In this document: piece by piece, positions 26,454 through 35,542 of the stretch
How the letters are laid out: each line of letters starts with the position of its first letter
Numbering within the stretch: the first letter of the stretch is position 1
Origin: Acrocarpospora corrugata
GTDB taxonomy: Bacteria > Actinomycetota > Actinomycetes > Streptosporangiales > Streptosporangiaceae
Direction of reading: 5' to 3'
DNA length: 54,593 nt
Assembly: GCF_009687845.1 (NCBI RefSeq)
Contig: NZ_BLAD01000092.1
Coordinates: 1 to 54,593, forward strand
Made by a program: the position numbers and the translations under genes
The notes under the pieces: model-generated
Databases searched by the model: none
The model's input: the letters and a program-made list of their open reading frames with translations, nothing else
What the model was told of the DNA's origin: nothing

Positions 26454-27545
26454 ATGACCGAGGCCATACCCGCCATCGAGCTTGACGGTGTCGTCAAGGA
26501 ATACCTCTCGCATGGTGAGACCGTACAGGCCGTGAAGGGTGTCAGCCTGGCCATCGGGGAGGGGGAGTTCTTCTCCCTCCTCGGGCCCTCCGGATGCGGC
26601 AAGACCACCACGATGCGCATGATCGCGGGCTTCGAGGAGCCCACGAAGGGCGTTATCAAACTCCTCGGCCAGGACGTCACCGACGTGCCTCCGAACAAGC
26701 GGGACATCAACATGGTGTTCCAGTCGTACGCGCTGTTCCCGCACATGAACGTGTGGGAGAACGTCGCGTTCGGCCTGCGCCGCCGCAAGGTGGCCGAGAG
26801 CGAGATCAAGCGGCGGGTGGGCGAGATCCTGGAGATCGTCGACCTGACCGGGCGGGAGAAGCGCCGCCCCCGGGAGATGTCCGGCGGCCAGCAGCAGCGG
26901 GTCGCGCTGGCCAGGGCGCTGGTCAACCGGCCGCGCGCGCTGCTGCTCGACGAGCCGCTCGGCGCGCTGGACCTCAAGCTCCGCCAGCACATGCAGATCG
27001 AGCTGAAGCGGATCCAGCGCGAGGTGGGCATCACGTTCGTCTACGTGACCCACGACCAGAGCGAGGCGCTCACCATGAGCGACCGCATCGCCGTGATGAA
27101 CGACGGCCTGGTGGAGCAGCTGGCCGGCCCCCGGGAGATCTACGAGCGCCCGGCGTCCAAGTTCGTGGCCGGGTTCATCGGCACCTCGAACCTGCTCAGC
27201 GGAACGGTCGACACGATCAACGGTTCCAGCGCCGTGGTGAAGCTGGGCACGGACGACCGCATCCTGGTCGCGAGCCCGGCGGCCGCAGGGGAGACGGTCG
27301 ACCTGACCGTCCGGCCGGAGAAGATCACGATCTCGACCGAGCAGCCGGAAGGCGAGCTCAGCGTGGTACGGGGCACCGTCAACGAGGTCGTATACCTGGG
27401 TACTTACAACAGCTACGCGGTCGGCCTCGCCGACGGTGCGGAGATCATGGTCTTCCAGCAGAACGCCAACGACAGCAGTGTCACGGCTGAACGCGGCGAC
27501 ACGGTCTGGCTGTCCTGGCAGCCGCAGCACTCCTATGCGCTCTAG
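26454..27545 (+). CDS. potA: Polyamine ABC transporter ATPase PotA
   Basis: 363 residues. Walker A GPSGCGKTT, Q-loop NMVFQSYALFPH, signature MSGGQQQRVALARAL and Walker B ALLLDEPLGALD. A C-terminal TOBE-like domain (about 270-363: VRPEKITIS, GTVNEVVYLGTYNSYAV) is typical of spermidine/putrescine importers. The start is ATG 26454 after GAGAGG, 11 bases past the dehydrogenase stop, so it is part of the same operon. It energises PotB/PotC. Confidence 0.92.
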   Translation: MTEAIPAIELDGVVKEYLSHGETVQAVKGVSLAIGEGEFFSLLGPSGCGKTTTMRMIAGFEEPTKGVIKLLGQDVTDVPPNKRDINMVFQSYALFPHMNVWENVAFGLRRRKVAESEIKRRVGEILEIVDLTGREKRRPREMSGGQQQRVALARALVNRPRALLLDEPLGALDLKLRQHMQIELKRIQREVGITFVYVTHDQSEALTMSDRIAVMNDGLVEQLAGPREIYERPASKFVAGFIGTSNLLSGTVDTINGSSAVVKLGTDDRILVASPAAAGETVDLTVRPEKITISTEQPEGELSVVRGTVNEVVYLGTYNSYAVGLADGAEIMVFQQNANDSSVTAERGDTVWLSWQPQHSYAL

Positions 27546-27575
27546 CACCACGCTCTCACCCCTCCGGAGCTCTTC

Positions 27576-28775
27576 ATGAACAACCCCCTCCTGCGCGGTC
27601 TGACGCAGTCGAGATACTCCCGCCGGGACGCCATCAGGGTCGCCGGGTTCTCCGCCGCCGGACTCGCCCTCGCCGCCTGCGGCGTGTCGGGCCAGAAGGC
27701 CGCGGCCCCCAAGCCCAGCGAGGTCGCCGACTTCTGGTCCACCCAGAAGAAGAACGGCCAGGTCGTCTTCGCCAACTGGCCCGAGTACATGCCCGAGGAC
27801 CAGGGCCCGCTGAAGAAGTTCCAGGCGGCCACCGGCATCTCGTACGAGTACAAGGAAGTCATCCAGGAGAACGCCGACTTCTTCGGCAAGTCCGAGCCGC
27901 AGCTGCGGGCCGGGCAGCCGCTCGGCTACGACATCGTGGTGATGACCAACGGCCTGCAGCTGGCCAAGATGATCCAGCTGGGCTACCTGGTCGCGCTGGA
28001 CCACAAGCAGCTGCCGAACTTCAACGCCAACGCCGGCCCCAAGTACAAGAACCCGTCGTTCGACCCGAACAACCAGTTCACCATCCCCTGGCAGGCGGGC
28101 GTCACCGGCATCGCGTACAACACCAAGTACGTCGATGAGGACATCACCAGCATCCAGTCCATGTTCGACAAGAAGTACGAGGGCAAGGTCGGCATGATGG
28201 CCGACGCCCAGGAGATCGCCAACTTCGGCCTGTTCGCGGTCGGCGTGGACCCCGACAAGTCCACCCAGGCCGACTGGGAGAAGGCCGGCGCCAAGCTCAA
28301 GGAGCAGCGCGACAGCGGCGTCGTCCGCAAGTACTACGACCAGTCCTACATCGACGCGGTGGCCAAGGGCGACATCTGGCTGGCCCAGGCCTGGTCCGGC
28401 GACGTGTTCCAGCGCCAGCTGGCCGGCGAGCCGGTCAAGTTCGTGGTGCCCTCCGAGGGCGGCACGATCTGGATCGACAACATGGCCATCCCGAAGGGCG
28501 CCGCCAACCCGGTGGACGCGCTGATGCTGATGGACTACATGTACCTGCCGGAGATCGCGGCCGAGCTCACCGAGTACATCCAGTACGTCACGCCCGTCCC
28601 CGGCGTGCAGCCGATCCTGGCCGCCAAGGACGACAAGGACGCGAAGGCGCTGGCGGAGAGCTCGCTGATCTTCCCGACCGACGCCGACTACGCGAAGCTG
28701 CGCAGCTACAAGACGCTCACCGCAGCCGAGGAGACGGTCTTCAACGGCATCTTCCAGACGATCACGCAGGGCTGA
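27576..28775 (+). CDS. potD: Polyamine-binding lipoprotein PotD
   Basis: 399 residues. The N-terminus has a twin-arginine motif (SRRDAIR) and a lipobox (LAACG), so the protein is probably exported folded by Tat and lipid-anchored at the outer face of the membrane. The extracytoplasmic solute-binding fold of the spermidine/putrescine group is evident (VVFANWPEYMPED, YDIVVMTNGLQLAKMIQLGYL, IPWQAGVTGIAYN, GDIWLAQAWSGDVFQ, WIDNMAIPKGAANP). It captures the polyamine and delivers it to PotB/PotC. It lies 30 bases after potA. Confidence 0.92.
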   Translation: MNNPLLRGLTQSRYSRRDAIRVAGFSAAGLALAACGVSGQKAAAPKPSEVADFWSTQKKNGQVVFANWPEYMPEDQGPLKKFQAATGISYEYKEVIQENADFFGKSEPQLRAGQPLGYDIVVMTNGLQLAKMIQLGYLVALDHKQLPNFNANAGPKYKNPSFDPNNQFTIPWQAGVTGIAYNTKYVDEDITSIQSMFDKKYEGKVGMMADAQEIANFGLFAVGVDPDKSTQADWEKAGAKLKEQRDSGVVRKYYDQSYIDAVAKGDIWLAQAWSGDVFQRQLAGEPVKFVVPSEGGTIWIDNMAIPKGAANPVDALMLMDYMYLPEIAAELTEYIQYVTPVPGVQPILAAKDDKDAKALAESSLIFPTDADYAKLRSYKTLTAAEETVFNGIFQTITQG

Positions 28776-28776
28776 C

Positions 28777-29628
28777 ATGGGACGCAGGGCGCCCTACTGG
28801 CTGGCGCTGCCGGGCTGGATCTGGCTGGGTATCTTCCTGGTGGTGCCGATCGCGGCGATGGCCTCGGTCTCGCTCACCACCGGGAACCTGATCGATGGTT
28901 TCGCGCAGACGCTGAGCGTCTCCAACTACTCCGACGCGATCGCGAAGTACAGCACCCAGCTGGTTCGCTCGCTGGTGTACGGCGGCGTGGCCACACTGCT
29001 GATGCTGCTGCTCGGCTATCCGGTGGCGTACTGGATCGCCTTCAAGGGCGGCAGCCGCAAGTCGATGTACCTGTTCCTGCTGCTGCTGCCGTTCTTCGTG
29101 TCGTTCGTGCTGCGGACGATCTCGTGGGGCTTCCTGCTGGCCGACGACGGCATCCTGTTCGGCACGCTGAAGGGCTGGGGCCTGCTCCCGGCCGACTTCC
29201 ACGTGCTGGCCACCACGGTGGCGGTGATCGGCGGCCTGGTCTACAACTTCCTGCCGTTCATGATCCTGCCGATCTACGTGGCGCTGGAGCGGGTCGACCC
29301 GCGGGTGGTCGAGGCCGCCTACGACCTGTACGCCTCCCGGCTGGACGCGTTCCGCCGGGTGGTCCTGCCGCTGTCGCTGCCCGGCGTCTTCGCCGGGGTG
29401 CTGATGACCTTCGTGCCGGCCACCGCCGACCCGGTCAACGCGGCCGTGCTGGGCGGGACAGGCAACACGATGATCGGCAACATCATCCAGACCGAGTACC
29501 TGGTGAACAGCAACTACCCGACGGCTTCGGCGCTGTCGTTCACGCTGATGGCGGTGCTGCTGATCGGCATCTTCATCTACGCGCGCACCCTGGGCACCGA
29601 CAACGTGCTGGAGGCGGCGGCCCGATGA
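28777..29628 (+). CDS. potB: Polyamine ABC transporter permease PotB
   Basis: 283 residues with six hydrophobic segments. The conserved EAA loop, which docks on the ATPase, reads VEAAYDLYASRLDAFRRVV followed by LPLSLPG. The start ATG is one base after the potD stop, and its own TGA overlaps the potC ATG (ATGA), so translation is coupled. It forms the channel with PotC. Confidence 0.92.
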   Translation: MGRRAPYWLALPGWIWLGIFLVVPIAAMASVSLTTGNLIDGFAQTLSVSNYSDAIAKYSTQLVRSLVYGGVATLLMLLLGYPVAYWIAFKGGSRKSMYLFLLLLPFFVSFVLRTISWGFLLADDGILFGTLKGWGLLPADFHVLATTVAVIGGLVYNFLPFMILPIYVALERVDPRVVEAAYDLYASRLDAFRRVVLPLSLPGVFAGVLMTFVPATADPVNAAVLGGTGNTMIGNIIQTEYLVNSNYPTASALSFTLMAVLLIGIFIYARTLGTDNVLEAAAR

Positions 29629-30413
29629 GAATCCGGACGGGCGACCGCCTGCTGCACTGGTACACCTGGCTGATCATCGGCTGGCTGTCGCTGCCCATCG
29701 CCGTCATGATCGTGTTCGGCTTCAACGACAAGAAGAGCAAGTCGAACACCTCCTGGCAGGGCTTCACGCTCAAGTGGTACCAGCAGCTGTTCGAGATCCA
29801 GGGCCTGACCCAGGCGTTGATCAACTCGATCATCATCGCGGTGGTCAGCACGATCCTGGCCACCACGCTGGGCACGCTGCTTGGCCTGGCCGTGGGCCGC
29901 TACCGGTTCCGCGGCAAGGGCCTGACCAACTTCCTGATCTTCGCGGCCATCTCCACGCCAGAACTGGTGATGGGCGCCTCGCTGCTGTCGCTGTTCGTGT
30001 CGGCGAACGCGCCGCGCGGGCACATCACGATCATCATCGCGCACACGCTGTTCTCGCTGGCGTTCGTGGTGGTGACCGTACGGGCCCGGGTGGTGGTGCT
30101 CGATCCCTCCCTTGAGGAGGCGGCGCGCGATCTCGGGGCCGGGACCTGGGAGACGTTCCGGCTGGTCACGCTGCCGTCGATCATGCCGGGCGTGGCGGCG
30201 GGCGCGATGCTGGCGTTCGCCCTGTCGATCGACGACTACGTGGTGACCAGCTTCGTTAACGGCTCGGATCTGACCTTCCCGCTGTGGATCATCGGGTCGG
30301 TCAAGGTCGGCATCCCGGCGCAGGTCAACGTGATGGGCACGCTCATCTTCGCGCTGGGCGCGCTGGTGGCCGTGGCCAACTCGGTGGCGGCCCGGCGGCG
30401 GGCCGCCCGCTAG
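29625..30413 (+). CDS. potC: Polyamine ABC transporter permease PotC
   Basis: 262 residues and six membrane segments. The EAA loop is EEAARDLGAGTWETFRLVTL then PSIMPG. The DDYVVTSF segment after it is characteristic of PotC. It pairs with PotB and PotA. A strong hairpin follows its stop codon within ten bases, so most transcripts of the operon probably end here. Confidence 0.92.
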   Translation: MRIRTGDRLLHWYTWLIIGWLSLPIAVMIVFGFNDKKSKSNTSWQGFTLKWYQQLFEIQGLTQALINSIIIAVVSTILATTLGTLLGLAVGRYRFRGKGLTNFLIFAAISTPELVMGASLLSLFVSANAPRGHITIIIAHTLFSLAFVVVTVRARVVVLDPSLEEAARDLGAGTWETFRLVTLPSIMPGVAAGAMLAFALSIDDYVVTSFVNGSDLTFPLWIIGSVKVGIPAQVNVMGTLIFALGALVAVANSVAARRRAAR

Positions 30414-30421
30414 CACGTCAG

Positions 30422-30455
30422 AAGCCCCCTTCCCGGCCGGGAGGGGGGCTTTCGG
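30422..30455 (+). terminator. Terminator after potC
   Basis: Stem AAGCCCCC (30422-30429) with GGGGGCTT (30444-30451), with a further CCCGG/CCGGG pairing inside. The following TTC is the only T-rich trace. Position right after the last pot gene supports termination. Confidence 0.8.
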
Positions 30456-30536
30456 CTATCGCATGAGAGAGGTGAGACCGTAACAAACCGGGGGGAACCC
30501 GTATAAATCGCTATTTATGTAAGGGAAGTGGAATGT

Positions 30537-31934
30537 ATGGATCCGCTGAAGGCTCTCGCGGACGCGGAGCGCAAGCCGTACTGGCTTGACGAGGATCCTT
30601 TCGAACCGGAGCCGCTGCCGCGGATCTTCGGTCATACCAATGCCGATCTGGCCATCGTGGGCGGCGGCTTCTCCGGGCTCTGGACCGCGTTGCTGGCCAA
30701 GGAGCGTGACCCCGGGCGGGACGTGGTGCTGCTCGAAGGGCAGCGGGTGGGCTGGGCGGCCACCGGGCGCAACGGCGGGTTCTGCCACGCCAGCCTGACT
30801 CACGGGCTGGCCAACGGGCTGGAGCGCTGGCCGTACGAGATCGCCGACCTGCACCGGCTCGGGGTGGAGAACTTCAACGCGATCGAGGAGACCATCGCCA
30901 GGTACGGCATCGACTGCTCCTTCGAGCGCACCGGCGAGCTCAACGTGGCCACCGAGGAGTGGCAGCTGGACGGGATGCACGAGGTGCACACCATCGGCCG
31001 CGAGCTCGGCGCCGACATCGAGTACCTGGACCGCGACCAGGTCAGGGCCGAGGTGAACTCGCCCACCTACATCGCGGGGGTGTGGGAGCGCGGCGACTGC
31101 GCCATGATCGACCCGGCCCGGCTGGCCTGGGGCCTGCGCCAGGCCTGCCTGTCGCTCGGCGTGCGCATCTACGAGCACTCCCCGATCAAGCACATCGTCA
31201 AGGACGGCGCCGCGCTCCGGCTGACCGCGCCCTACGGGACGGTCCGGGCCAACCGGGTCGCGCTCGGCACCGGCGCGTTCTCCCCGCTGCTGCGCCGCCT
31301 GCGCCACTACCTGGCCCCCGTGTACGACTACGCGCTGATGACAGAACCCCTCACCGAGGACCAGCTCGACGCGATCGGCTGGAAGAACCGGCAGGGCATG
31401 GGCGACTCGGCCAACCAGTTCCACTACTACCGGCTGACCGACGAGAACAGCATCCTGTGGGGCGGCTACGACGCGATCTACTACAACGGCGGCCGGGTCA
31501 AGGTCGGCTACAACCAGCGCGACGCCACCTTCCTGACCCTGGCCGAGCACTTCTACGAGACGTTCCCGCAGCTGGAGGATGTCCGCTTCTCCCACAAGTG
31601 GGGTGGCCTGATCGACACCTGCAGCCGCTTCAGCGCCTTCTACGGCACCGGGTACGGCTCCCGCCTGGCCTACGCCGTCGGCTACACCGGCCTCGGCGTG
31701 GCCGCCACCCGGTTCGGCGCCAACGTCATGCTGGACCTGCTGGACGGCCTGGACACAGAAAGGACCCGGCTGCGGATGGTCCGGCAGAAGCCGGTCCCGT
31801 TCCCGCCGGAGCCGGTGCGCTCCGGCGTCATCCAGCTGACCCGCTGGTCACTGGCCCGCGCCGACGCCAACGGCGGGAACCGCAACCTGTGGCTCAGAAC
31901 ACTGGACCGGTTCGGGCTCGGTTTCGATTCCTAG
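30537..31934 (+). CDS. FAD-dependent amine oxidoreductase (DAO family)
   Basis: 465 residues from the ATG at 30537, ten bases after AAGGGA. The FAD-binding Rossmann motif is LAIVGGGFSGLWTALL. The family blocks GWAATGRNGGFCHASL and YTGLGVAATRFGANVMLDLL are those of DAO-type oxidases such as PuuB (gamma-glutamylputrescine oxidase). Next to the pot operon and aminobutyraldehyde dehydrogenase it would oxidise the imported amine and deliver the aldehyde for the dehydrogenase. The exact substrate is inferred from context. It has its own leader after the potC terminator, so it can be expressed separately. Confidence 0.85.
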   Translation: MDPLKALADAERKPYWLDEDPFEPEPLPRIFGHTNADLAIVGGGFSGLWTALLAKERDPGRDVVLLEGQRVGWAATGRNGGFCHASLTHGLANGLERWPYEIADLHRLGVENFNAIEETIARYGIDCSFERTGELNVATEEWQLDGMHEVHTIGRELGADIEYLDRDQVRAEVNSPTYIAGVWERGDCAMIDPARLAWGLRQACLSLGVRIYEHSPIKHIVKDGAALRLTAPYGTVRANRVALGTGAFSPLLRRLRHYLAPVYDYALMTEPLTEDQLDAIGWKNRQGMGDSANQFHYYRLTDENSILWGGYDAIYYNGGRVKVGYNQRDATFLTLAEHFYETFPQLEDVRFSHKWGGLIDTCSRFSAFYGTGYGSRLAYAVGYTGLGVAATRFGANVMLDLLDGLDTERTRLRMVRQKPVPFPPEPVRSGVIQLTRWSLARADANGGNRNLWLRTLDRFGLGFDS

Positions 31935-31943
31935 ACTGCCGGT

Positions 31944-32843
31944 ATGAGAGTCGAGTTCACCAGCATCCCCCTGATCGGCGAACTGCGGGTCCCGGCCGGG
32001 CCGGGCCCGCACCCCGCCCTGGTCTTCACCGGCCCGTTCACCGGGGTGAAGGAGCAGGTCACAGGGCTGTACGCGGAACGCCTCACCGAACGTGGCTACG
32101 TCACCCTGGCCTTCGACCACCGCAACTTCGGCGAGTCTGGCGGCGAGCCGCGCCGCCACGAGGACCCGCAGGGCAAGCTGGCCGACCTGCGCGCGGCGGT
32201 CAGCTACCTGCGCACCCGCCCCGAGGCCGATCCGGAGCGCGTCGGCGCGGTCGGCATCTGCCTGGGCGGCGGGTACGCGCTGCGGTTCGCCGCGTTCGAC
32301 CCCCGGGTGAAGGCGTTCGTGGGGATCGCGGGGGCGTACAACTCGCCGTACGCGATGCGCGAGGGCATGGGCGCGGGTTACCAGGGCGCGCTGGCCGCCT
32401 TCGGCGACGTGCTGGAACGGGAGGACCAGGGCGGCCCGGTGGAGTACCAGCCCGCCGTGGGGGAGGGCGGCGCGATGCCGGGGGAGGAGCCGTTCGACTA
32501 CTACGGCACCGAGCGCGGCACGGCGGAGCACTGGCGCAACGAGGTCACCAGGGCGTCGGTCCTGGAGCTGATCACGATGGACAACCTGATCGGCGCCGAC
32601 TTCCTGTCACCCAAGCCGGGCCTGCTGGTGCACGGCGTGGTGGACGCGTTCTGCGCGCCGGAGGGCGCGCACGCCGTGCACGCCCGGCTGGACGAGCCGA
32701 AGCGGCTGGTCTGGCTGGACGCCAAGCGGCACATCGACCTGTACGACACCGAGCCCTACCTGACCCAGGCCGTGGACGCGACCGCGGAGTTCCTCAGCGC
32801 TTGGTTGGCACCGCGAGCCAGCGCAGCGGGTTCTCCTGGGTGA
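31944..32843 (+). CDS. Alpha/beta hydrolase with Cys nucleophile (dienelactone-hydrolase-like)
   Basis: 299 residues. The nucleophile elbow reads GICLGGGYA, so the residue is Cys106 rather than Ser, as in dienelactone hydrolases and their relatives. The acid is probably in VVDAFCAPEGA and the His in AKRHIDLYD. An oxyanion and cap region (FTGPFTGVKEQ, FDHRNFGESGG) resembles the YcjY-type hydrolases. The substrate is unknown. It starts 9 bases after the oxidase, so they are probably co-transcribed. The 3' end overlaps the convergent phosphotriesterase homologue by 50 bases. Confidence 0.8.
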   Translation: MRVEFTSIPLIGELRVPAGPGPHPALVFTGPFTGVKEQVTGLYAERLTERGYVTLAFDHRNFGESGGEPRRHEDPQGKLADLRAAVSYLRTRPEADPERVGAVGICLGGGYALRFAAFDPRVKAFVGIAGAYNSPYAMREGMGAGYQGALAAFGDVLEREDQGGPVEYQPAVGEGGAMPGEEPFDYYGTERGTAEHWRNEVTRASVLELITMDNLIGADFLSPKPGLLVHGVVDAFCAPEGAHAVHARLDEPKRLVWLDAKRHIDLYDTEPYLTQAVDATAEFLSAWLAPRASAAGSPG

Positions 32844-33675
32844 TCAGCCGGATCGTGCCCGGGTCGACGCCTGACCTGACCAGGGCGGGCAGCACCCGGT
32901 CGAAGAGCCGGGCGTAGCCGTCGCCGCCGTATCCGGCCACGTCGTCCTGGCGGGAGACGCCGCTGCTGAGCAGGATCCGGGCGGCGTGGCCGGCTTCGAG
33001 GAGGGCGAGCACGTCCTCGACGCCGGTCACGCTGACGTACGAGCCGGATTCGGCGATCTTGCGCTGGACCAGGCGGTCGGCGGTGCGCACGCTGACCCGG
33101 GCGGCCGGCACGCCGCTGGTGAGCAGGAGCTCCAGCGGGCCGAGGCCGTTGGTGGCCACCGGCAGGTCGGTCCTGATCGAGGCGCGGGCCACCGCGACGG
33201 CGGCGCGTTCCTCGGCCGGGGTCGGGGTCTCCCCGCCGGCCGAGGTGACGATCAGGCCGGGGCGGGCGGAGGTCCCGTCCAGGCCGACGCCGATCTCGCG
33301 GAGCAGGTCGCCGGTGAGGTCGTCGACGCCGCTGCGGCGGATCAGGTCGCCGGCGAACGGCTCGGCCGCGAACCCGGTGGCGGCGACCACGGCCACCCGG
33401 CTGCCGGCCGACAGGCGGGCCAGCGCCGCGGTGTCCCTGGCGCCGCCCAGGGCGGTGTGCTCGACGACCAGGTTGAGCGCGTGATCGCGGCCGAGACGCT
33501 TGAGCTCGCCGGTGACGTACGCCTCCTCGTCCAGCCAGCGGCCGGGGTCGGAGTCGACGCCGATGCCCCAGCGGGTGTCCGTACGCAGATACTCGTGCGG
33601 CAGGATCGGCCCGTCGAAGACGGAGGCCGGCAGCGTGCCGGTCACCGTCTGGATACGCACGTCGTTAATGGACAT
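32794..33675 (-). CDS. Phosphotriesterase-family protein lacking its metal ligands
   Basis: 293 residues. The frame follows the phosphotriesterase/lactonase family along its length: start NDVRIQTVTG, LPHEYL, GIGVGLDG, GGYGGDGY-like AGYGGDGYARLFDRVLPALV and LITQENPLRWL. However, the metal ligands are missing. The HxH pair is H27-E-Y29; the bridging Lys position reads LIVTS; the two later His positions read VATNG (N176) and SVRTAD (T198); and the SHD Asp reads SSG (G239). It is therefore probably not a metallohydrolase and may be a binding or structural protein, or have a new activity. Last gene of a minus-strand operon with DUF998 and GT4 genes. Confidence 0.82.
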   Translation of the reverse strand: MSINDVRIQTVTGTLPASVFDGPILPHEYLRTDTRWGIGVDSDPGRWLDEEAYVTGELKRLGRDHALNLVVEHTALGGARDTAALARLSAGSRVAVVAATGFAAEPFAGDLIRRSGVDDLTGDLLREIGVGLDGTSARPGLIVTSAGGETPTPAEERAAVAVARASIRTDLPVATNGLGPLELLLTSGVPAARVSVRTADRLVQRKIAESGSYVSVTGVEDVLALLEAGHAARILLSSGVSRQDDVAGYGGDGYARLFDRVLPALVRSGVDPGTIRLITQENPLRWLAVPTKR

Positions 33676-33684
33676 GCATGGACG

Positions 33685-34329
33685 TTAGCTAATTTTTTCC
33701 GCATAGGGGGCGTGCGCTGGCATTTCTTTACTTATTGTCGGCGGTCTCTGTCCGACGGCGGCGATGGCGATGAGCAGGACGATCTCCAGCACCACCAGCA
33801 GGCGTTCAAGCAGGCCGTAGAAACCGGGTCCGCCGATCAGTTCGGCCACCGGCGAACCGGGGTGGCTGAGCAGGAAGAACGCCAGCACCGCCACACTGCT
33901 CAGGGCCAGCGCCCGGACCAGCGGCAGCGGCTGCCTGGACTGGCGGGCCAGGATCCAGCCCGCCCCCGGGATGGCGGTGAACACCAGCGCGGTGGCCCAG
34001 CGGTGGATCTCGCCGGACAGCGAGTCGAGGGTGGGCGCGGCGTCGGTCGGGAACACCGCCGACAGCACCAGCCCGGCCGAGGCCATCACCAGCAGCACCC
34101 GCGCCGCCGCGCTCCGGACCGGGTCCACGGCCGCCAGCTGGTAGGCCGCCGCGCACGCGCCGCCCGCCAGCGCCAGCATGCCCAGCAGGAACAGCGCGCC
34201 GGTGCCCTCGCCCAGCGCGTAGTCGCTGAGCAGGCCGCGCAGCGGGTCGACCACGCCGGGGAAGACCAGGTGCAGCGCGCCCATCATGACCAGCGCGACA
34301 CTCGGCCCGGCGATCGCCAGTCTGCTCAT
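33685..34329 (-). CDS. DUF998 membrane protein
   Basis: 214 residues, about six hydrophobic segments. The DUF998 hallmark is the loop after the third or fourth segment: VFPTDAAPTLDSLSGEIHRWATALVF. Function of the family is unknown. The start overlaps the GT4 stop by ATGA, and the phosphotriesterase homologue follows after 9 bases, so these are one transcription unit. A role in envelope lipid or glycan work is suggested only by the neighbouring glycosyltransferase. Confidence 0.8.
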   Translation of the reverse strand: MSRLAIAGPSVALVMMGALHLVFPGVVDPLRGLLSDYALGEGTGALFLLGMLALAGGACAAAYQLAAVDPVRSAAARVLLVMASAGLVLSAVFPTDAAPTLDSLSGEIHRWATALVFTAIPGAGWILARQSRQPLPLVRALALSSVAVLAFFLLSHPGSPVAELIGGPGFYGLLERLLVVLEIVLLIAIAAVGQRPPTISKEMPAHAPYAEKIS

Positions 34330-35528
34330 CGGGACGTCACCTCCGTGTATATCTGCTCGAACCTGGCCAGCGACCGCTGGTCGTCGTGGCCGGCGGCCAG
34401 CGCCAGGCTGGCCCGGCCCATCGAGGCCCGCAGCTCGGCGTCCGACAGGATCGTCACCAGATGGGCGGCCAGTTCCGGCACCTCGCCGGGCCGGAACAGG
34501 AAGCCGTTGCCGTCGATCAGGTGCGGCAGCGCCATCGCGTCGGCGGCCACCACCGGCAGCCCGCTGGCCATCGCCTCCAGGGTGGCGATGCTCTGCAGCT
34601 CGGCCACCCCCGGCATGGCGAACACGTCCGCCACCGAGTAGACCTGCGGCAGCTCCGCGTCCGGCACGAAGCCGAGGAAACGCACCCGATCGCCCACCCC
34701 GATCCGGGCGGCCAGCCGCTCCAAGCTCTCCCGCCGGTTGCCCGAGCCGACCAGGACGACCTGCGCGTCCACCTGGTTCAGCACCAGCGGCAGCGCCCTG
34801 ACCAGCTCCTCCAGCCGCTTCTCCTCGTCCAGCCGCCCCACGAACAGGATGGTCGGGCGCTCAGGCACGTCGAACCGCTTCCGCGCCCAGGCCCTCGGCT
34901 GCGGCCGGAACCTGCGCAGGTCGATGCCGCACGAGACCGGCTCGACCTCGCGGCGGAAACCCTTGCCGGTGAGCAGCCCGGCCGCGATCGGGGTCGGCGT
35001 GGTCACATGGTCGGCGCGGGCGAACACCCGGCTGAAGTCCCGCCAGGCCAGCGCGCCGACCTGGTCCCTGAGCCGGGCCGGGATGTGCGCGAACTGGAAG
35101 AGGTTGTCCGGCATGAAATGGTTGGTCGCCACCACCGGGACCCCGCCCCGCCGGGCCGCCGCGACCGCCGCCCGCCCCACCACGAAATGACCCTGGGTGT
35201 GCACCACGTCCGGGCCGAGCCGCTCGATCAGCCGCGCCACCGCCCGGCCCACCCCCGCAGGCACGGTCACCCGCATCGTCGGATGCACCAGCAGCCGGGT
35301 CGACCGCAACCGGTGCAGCACGACCCCGTCCACCCGCTCGCTGCGCGGCGGCCCGTCGTCGGAGGCGCACACCACGTGCACGTCACCACCGCGGGCGGCC
35401 AGTCCGGTGGCCAGCCGGTGGGTGAAGTACGCGGCCCCGTTCACGTCCGGCGGGTAGGTGTCGGTGGCGATCAGAACCCGTTTGGGCCGTACGGCGACGG
35501 GGGCGGCTTCGGAGAAAATCGCAGTCAT
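34326..35528 (-). CDS. GT4-family glycosyltransferase
   Basis: 400 residues, GT-B fold. N-terminal acceptor domain: VLIATDTYPPDVNGAAYFTH, VVHTQGHFVVG, TNHFMPDNLF. C-terminal donor domain: ILFVGRLDEEKRLEELVRAL, VVLVGSGNRRESLERLA, RFLGFVPDAELPQVYSVADV, then the nucleotide-sugar Glu motif (AELQSIATLEAMASGLPVV). It resembles diacylglycerol or phosphatidylinositol glycosyltransferases (MgtA/PimB-like). The acceptor is probably a lipid, by inference. I chose ATG 35528; TTG 35546, overlapping the upstream stop, is possible. Confidence 0.85.
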   Translation of the reverse strand: MTAIFSEAAPVAVRPKRVLIATDTYPPDVNGAAYFTHRLATGLAARGGDVHVVCASDDGPPRSERVDGVVLHRLRSTRLLVHPTMRVTVPAGVGRAVARLIERLGPDVVHTQGHFVVGRAAVAAARRGGVPVVATNHFMPDNLFQFAHIPARLRDQVGALAWRDFSRVFARADHVTTPTPIAAGLLTGKGFRREVEPVSCGIDLRRFRPQPRAWARKRFDVPERPTILFVGRLDEEKRLEELVRALPLVLNQVDAQVVLVGSGNRRESLERLAARIGVGDRVRFLGFVPDAELPQVYSVADVFAMPGVAELQSIATLEAMASGLPVVAADAMALPHLIDGNGFLFRPGEVPELAAHLVTILSDAELRASMGRASLALAAGHDDQRSLARFEQIYTEVTSR

Positions 35529-35542
35529 ATGAGGGGCTCCGA

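Noticed and set aside
26427-28778. 783-codon minus-strand frame opposite potA and potD
   Set aside because: Antisense shadow; the composition (Leu/Arg/Gly/His/Val runs) is that of reverse-read GC-rich codons.
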